A stretch of 64,000 nt of DNA from Eremophila alpestris peregrina (Eukaryota; Chordata; Aves; Passeriformes; Alaudidae), in assembly GCA_009792885.1 (NCBI GenBank), contig WMCF01000201.1, forward strand, positions 323,134 through 387,133. Reading direction: 5' to 3'. The stretch's first letter is position 1. Each line of letters opens with the position of its first letter. Position numbers and translations under genes: made by a program. Below the pieces are notes generated by a model. That model did no database searches, was not told the origin of the DNA, and was given only the letters and a program-made list of their open reading frames with translations. Positions 62,301-64,000 of the stretch are shown here, piece after piece.

Positions 62301-63583
62301 CTACCAAGATCTCAGGTCATCTTTGTTAGGAGTTGTCAAGTCTGGTAACTTCATAGAAACAAGGCTTGTAGCTTTATGTTTTTAGGTCTAGCCAATAGCA
62401 AGGCCAAGTATGTACTCTTAGTAGAGAGACATGCACACAGTATACACCTACTCTTATTCCTTTATCTGGCTAATCAGATTGAAATCCTGGTAGAGGAAAA
62501 TACATTCATGGATGTACAGACAATATGGATTCCCTCAGCAGCTAACATTAGGTACTCAGTAAAGCCAATAGATGACTGATATTCTTGCCAGTTGTCTCAC
62601 ATGTACTGACAAACTTAAAGACTCAGAAGTGTACACGCATTCCTCCAGGAGCTGGTCCAGACTTGTGTCTGGCTCTCAGACCCATGGTCTTTGAGGTAGC
62701 TGGCTTAGACCTTCTGGTTCCCCCCAAAGCTAACACTCAGAATCCCTGTTGTCCACAGGTACCTAGTCTGAACTGTGTACTCTCCAGCACCTGGCTGCTA
62801 AGCCTCTCATTCTACTCCCCACTTTTAGGTCTCCCTCTAAGCATCCACTAGTAAGTCATGCACAATCCGCACAATCCCAATATTCTTGTTCCTTGCATTT
62901 CATATTGAGTCCCATGTTACTATAGGCAGCAACATCTCCTCCCCATCTCCTGCAGTGTGTACAGTCATCTGGGGAAAGACTGCTGTTAACTTACCTAGTA
63001 AATGTCACACCTGGACAATGGGCTGTTTGTCCTGCGGCATCTTTGGAAGTAGCTAAGTCAGGGTGCTTACATTTTTCTGATTAGGTTATTTGAGTTACTC
63101 TACCTGTCATTATTCTTCTCTTTTTTCCTTGTACTTGTCATTATTCTCCTTGTTCTTTGAGGAAGATTGTTGTTAAAACAATTTATATTCAAACAATAGT
63201 AGCCCTATTCTTCATTTGTTTATGGCATGTTTATTGGGAAGTTGCCTGCTCCTCTATTTTTTCTTTCACTGGCTGCTTCTTTCTTGCATTTTTTAATGTA
63301 TACAGACAATATTCTTGCAAATAAGATAGATTCTTTTTACTTGTTATACTATGACAATGTGGTCAAGTATTCTTAAATATATAACAGTCTAACAATATAT
63401 TTTGTGTCTTACAGCATTTAGCAGAGTCCTTGCTGCATGTTATTCTCAATAAGCTGAAGGCTCAGAAGAATGCCACAGATTACAATTTCAGTCAGGCTCT
63501 GTGTCGAGTGTATGCAGGAATTTGTCGACAGTTGGGAGATTTGGAAAGAGCCCGCCTTTTCTGCTATAGCCTACTTAAAGAAG
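35091..63583 (+). CDS. ICE1: ICE1 gene, 15 coding exons traced, 3' end outside the window
   Basis: ICE1 (KIAA0947) is the scaffold of the little elongation complex, with ELL, ICE2 and ZC3H8, which drives RNA polymerase II transcription of small nuclear RNA genes in Cajal and histone-locus bodies. I recognise it from the N-terminal MMPGET start, the KCQEELGSLKAELEEKK coiled-coil block, one very large central exon, and the RARLFCYSLLKE block at the right edge. The exons join in phase to about 1,913 codons without a stop: residues 1-30 Ala/Gly-rich, about 30-200 mostly coiled coil, about 250-1857 long, acidic and low complexity with a Ser/Pro-rich part near 1518-1600, then the start of the conserved C-terminal domain. 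The human protein has about 2,270 residues, so roughly 350 are missing to the right. The start is the first of two adjacent ATGs in the CpG island. Intron 3 is AT-AC. Confidence 0.95.
35979..36037 (+). CDS. ICE1: ICE1 coding exon 2
   Basis: 59 nt between CCTTACAG| and GA|GTAAGT. It encodes NINEYVSALIALKQKMIDG, the start of the coiled coil. The end phase is 2. Confidence 0.93.
37578..37612 (+). CDS. ICE1: ICE1 coding exon 3 (upstream of the AT-AC intron)
   Basis: 35 nt after CTTACAG|. It encodes RLLTEYQQKCT and ends in G before |ATATCCTTT. Reading past this point hits a TAG at once. No GT donor in phase exists nearby, so the AT donor is required. Confidence 0.88.
37613..38067 (+). other. ICE1: U12-type AT-AC intron (ICE1 intron 3)
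   Basis: The 455-bp intron starts with ATATCCTT, a perfect match to the minor-spliceosome donor consensus, and ends with AC. The branch-site-like ACCTTAAC lies at 38,050-38,057, with the branch A about 11-12 nt before the end, inside the usual U12 window. Splicing here restores the frame to KCT-E-LQFAER, matching the conserved ICE1 coiled coil. Confidence 0.92.
38068..38086 (+). CDS. ICE1: ICE1 coding exon 4 (19-nt micro-exon)
   Basis: AGCTTCAGTTTGCTGAACG, then |GTAAGT. It completes Glu with the G of exon 3 and encodes LQFAE plus two bases of Arg. Exons this small are easily missed by gene finders. Confidence 0.88.
38864..38975 (+). CDS. ICE1: ICE1 coding exon 5
   Basis: 112 nt between TTTCAG| and AAG|GTGTGC, ending in phase 0. 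It encodes the best-conserved coiled-coil block, including KCQEELGSLKAELEEKK. Confidence 0.95.
39971..40047 (+). CDS. ICE1: ICE1 coding exon 6
   Basis: 77 nt after CTTCTTCAG|. It encodes SSLKIYQESQMEYIKIREE and onward to NSDA, ending GT|GTGAGT in phase 2. Confidence 0.93.
41060..42370 (+). mobile_element. CR1 3' part split by an ERV remnant
   Basis: CR1 sequence begins at AGCAGGTCAAGGGAAGTGATTG (about 41,061), runs to about 41,480, and resumes at TCAGGAAACACTTTTTGC (about 42,168) to the end near 42,370. The intervening piece is retroviral. Confidence 0.8.
41711..42155 (+). repeat. LTR with preceding polypurine tract
   Basis: It starts TGTTGGAAGTAG directly after a purine run (GGGAAGAAAAAAGAGAG, 41,694-41,710) and ends CCCCGTCA. 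A CA-rich microsatellite lies at 41,879-41,960, and TATATAATAAACTGC near 42,078 provides a poly(A) signal. About 230 bases of 3' internal sequence precede it. Confidence 0.7.
42960..43390 (-). mobile_element. CR1 fragment, minus strand
   Basis: The reverse complement of the CR1 C-terminal and 3' region is recognisable: TTCCTGAGGTCCCATCTGAACC at 43,120, CCTATCACTGGTCACCAGAG at 43,169 and a GTGATGAGGTCACCCCTTAGCC block at 43,242. Confidence 0.75.
44712..44749 (+). CDS. ICE1: ICE1 coding exon 7
   Basis: 38 nt after TTTTAACAG|. It encodes RRKLETKVKKLE and ends G|GTAACT. Confidence 0.92.
46566..46648 (+). CDS. ICE1: ICE1 coding exon 8
   Basis: 83 nt after TTTTGAAG|. It encodes AATKHTQDFRQLKTEKKRL and onward to KKAQ, a highly charged coiled coil, and ends CAA|GTAAGG in phase 0. 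Confidence 0.93.
46908..46947 (+). CDS. ICE1: ICE1 coding exon 9
   Basis: 40 nt after TTTTAACAG|. It encodes GKLDGVTKEKYRK and ends T|GTAAGT. The next intron is only 85 bp. Confidence 0.92.
47033..47089 (+). CDS. ICE1: ICE1 coding exon 10
   Basis: 57 nt after TTTTTAATAG|. It encodes KHAETQSSSEDLATDIDK and ends G|GTAAGA. Confidence 0.92.
47855..48137 (+). repeat. Small LTR (family C) in ICE1 intron 10
   Basis: TGTCACCC...GTGCGACA, 283 bp, with a TATA-like CTATATATATC near 48,043. A close relative lies in inverted orientation at 51,307-51,613. I see no clear target duplication. Confidence 0.75.
49044..49133 (+). CDS. ICE1: ICE1 coding exon 11
   Basis: 90 nt after TTTTAACAG|. It encodes RVKLLLEELWLCIDSATGKR and onward, and ends TTAG|GTACAA. 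The following intron is only 83 bp. Confidence 0.93.
49217..49270 (+). CDS. ICE1: ICE1 coding exon 12
   Basis: 54 nt after TTTCTTTCAG|. It encodes SVWDKEWSDKRRLTVTE and ends GAAG|GTACGT. Exons 11 and 12 together are 144 nt with the same phase at both ends, so skipping both would keep the frame. Confidence 0.9.
49271..55876 (+). other. ICE1: ICE1 intron 12 (6.6 kb)
   Basis: The longest intron. Apart from the inverted family C LTR (51,307-51,613), a short duplicated AAATTCTAAGCTTA stretch (50,429-50,471) and an 18-base T tract (55,248-55,265), I see nothing I can name. Confidence 0.6.
51307..51613 (-). repeat. Small LTR (family C), inverted copy in ICE1 intron 12
   Basis: The reverse complement of 51,307-51,613 starts TGTCACCCTCATTTTC and ends GTGCGACA. 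It aligns along its whole length with 47,855-48,137, high identity by eye apart from a few short insertions. Confidence 0.8.
55877..56229 (+). CDS. ICE1: ICE1 coding exon 13
   Basis: 353 nt after TTTTTCTGTCTTAG|, ending ACACAG|GTGAGT in phase 0. It is acidic and Ser/Thr-rich and ends with a WARPLPALLSPVQLSPLSTQ block, a Pro-rich motif typical of ICE1. Confidence 0.92.
56378..56866 (-). repeat. ERVL-type LTR in ICE1 intron 13, antisense
   Basis: Read in reverse, it starts TGTACTGGTTTTGGCTAGGA, has a TATAAAGAGAG box (about 56,590-56,600) and TTAAACTGTCTTTATCTCAACC near its end. This is the layout of a common avian ERVL LTR. The last part of the LTR is missing next to a T-rich stretch at 56,310-56,377. 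Confidence 0.8.
57227..61696 (+). CDS. ICE1: ICE1 coding exon 14 (4,470-nt central exon)
   Basis: 1,490 codons with no stop, after TTGATTGAAG| and ending AACAAG|GTAAGT, both in phase 0. The encoded segment is hydrophilic and mostly disordered: acidic start (DSSDEED), many Glu/Lys/Ser, and a Ser/Pro-rich stretch from about 60,677 (GPPLPPLLLPL, then repeated SPL/SPP motifs). Near 61,064 comes YPELSARARTLNILKGN. A single giant exon is characteristic of ICE1. Confidence 0.96.
61697..63414 (+). other. ICE1: ICE1 intron 14
   Basis: 1.7 kb with no recognisable repeat or exon. Small open frames inside (for example 62,376-62,851) have no splice context and no domain. Confidence 0.6.
63415..63583 (+). 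CDS. ICE1: ICE1 coding exon 15 (last one inside the window)
   Basis: 169 nt after TGTCTTACAG|, ending GAAG|GTATAG in phase 1. It encodes the start of the conserved C-terminal helical domain, including CRVYAGICRQLGDLERARLF. No further exon is visible up to 64,000. Confidence 0.93.
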
Positions 63584-64000
63584 GTATAGTGCAGCTTAGT
63601 GGCCTTATATCTTAAATATGATGTGTGCCTTTTTACTGTAGTGTGTCAGAATTACTGTGCTTGTAAAAACAAACAGAAATCCTGTTAAAGGGTTGTTTTC
63701 CTTAGAACTTTTTTCGGTAATGCAGAAGTATAGACTAGTTGTAGAAGAAATTCCCCTTCTCATAGTTCCGCCACATATATGCTATAGTTTTGTGGTGACC
63801 TGAGCTCTTAGTAGTCTACTTATTTTTCCAGAGAAATATTTCATGTAGGATATTCTGTGCTTTCATTTCCCCACCATCTCCAAAATTATAATGTGATTTC
63901 TGCAAACTCATCCTTTTAGCCTGTTAGTATTTTCTTATTTTAATTAAGTAAGTACTGATTCATAAAGTAACTGTGATTTAAAACCAGGTATTTAAAATAG

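Noticed and set aside
1..64000. Search for CRISPR arrays, operons, tRNA or rRNA genes
   Set aside because: No regularly spaced palindromic repeats, no closely packed genes and no cloverleaf or rRNA signature were seen. The tandem repeats found are gag minisatellites or microsatellites.

Overview
The window looks like avian nuclear DNA, probably from a neoavian or passerine bird. It carries many CR1 LINE fragments (several with the typical ATTCTRTGATT-type 3' end), several ERVL-type and class II LTRs, very short introns, and an avian-looking ICE1 gene. Lineage below 'bird' is an inference from the repeat content.

Layout. 1-6.5 kb is AT-rich DNA with three CR1 fragments. 6.53-7.31 kb is a CpG island with outward-facing candidate splice donors on both strands, so probably a bidirectional promoter for a gene or ncRNA I cannot name. 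7.3-14 kb is mostly unrecognised sequence with two eroded CR1 copies. 14-15.2 kb holds LTR remnants. 15,239-23,216 is a complete class II (betaretrovirus-like) provirus: two LTRs of 452/453 bp, a perfect 6-bp target duplication CTGGCT, decayed gag-pro-pol and no env. 23.2-27.1 kb is more LTR and CR1 debris. 27.1-31.9 kb is one CR1 copy broken by three separate LTR insertions, two with exact target duplications and one with a near match. 33.6-34.0 kb is another LTR. 34.5-35.35 kb is the ICE1 CpG island.

From 35,091 to the right edge the + strand encodes ICE1 (interactor of little elongation complex ELL subunit 1; KIAA0947). I traced 15 coding exons with consistent phase, about 1,913 codons; the C-terminal exons lie beyond the window. 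Intron 3 is a textbook AT-AC (U12-type) intron. Exons 11-12, together 144 nt and in frame, are flanked by inverted copies of one LTR, a layout suited to exon skipping or circular RNA.

A clear assembly artefact lies inside the provirus. The 38-bp Nextera mate-pair junction adapter (two head-to-head Tn5 mosaic ends) is at 17,419-17,456, with a damaged second copy at 17,492-17,531 and a duplicated flank. Sequence around 17.2-17.6 kb should not be trusted. I found no CRISPR array, operon or other prokaryotic system, and no convincing tRNA or rRNA.
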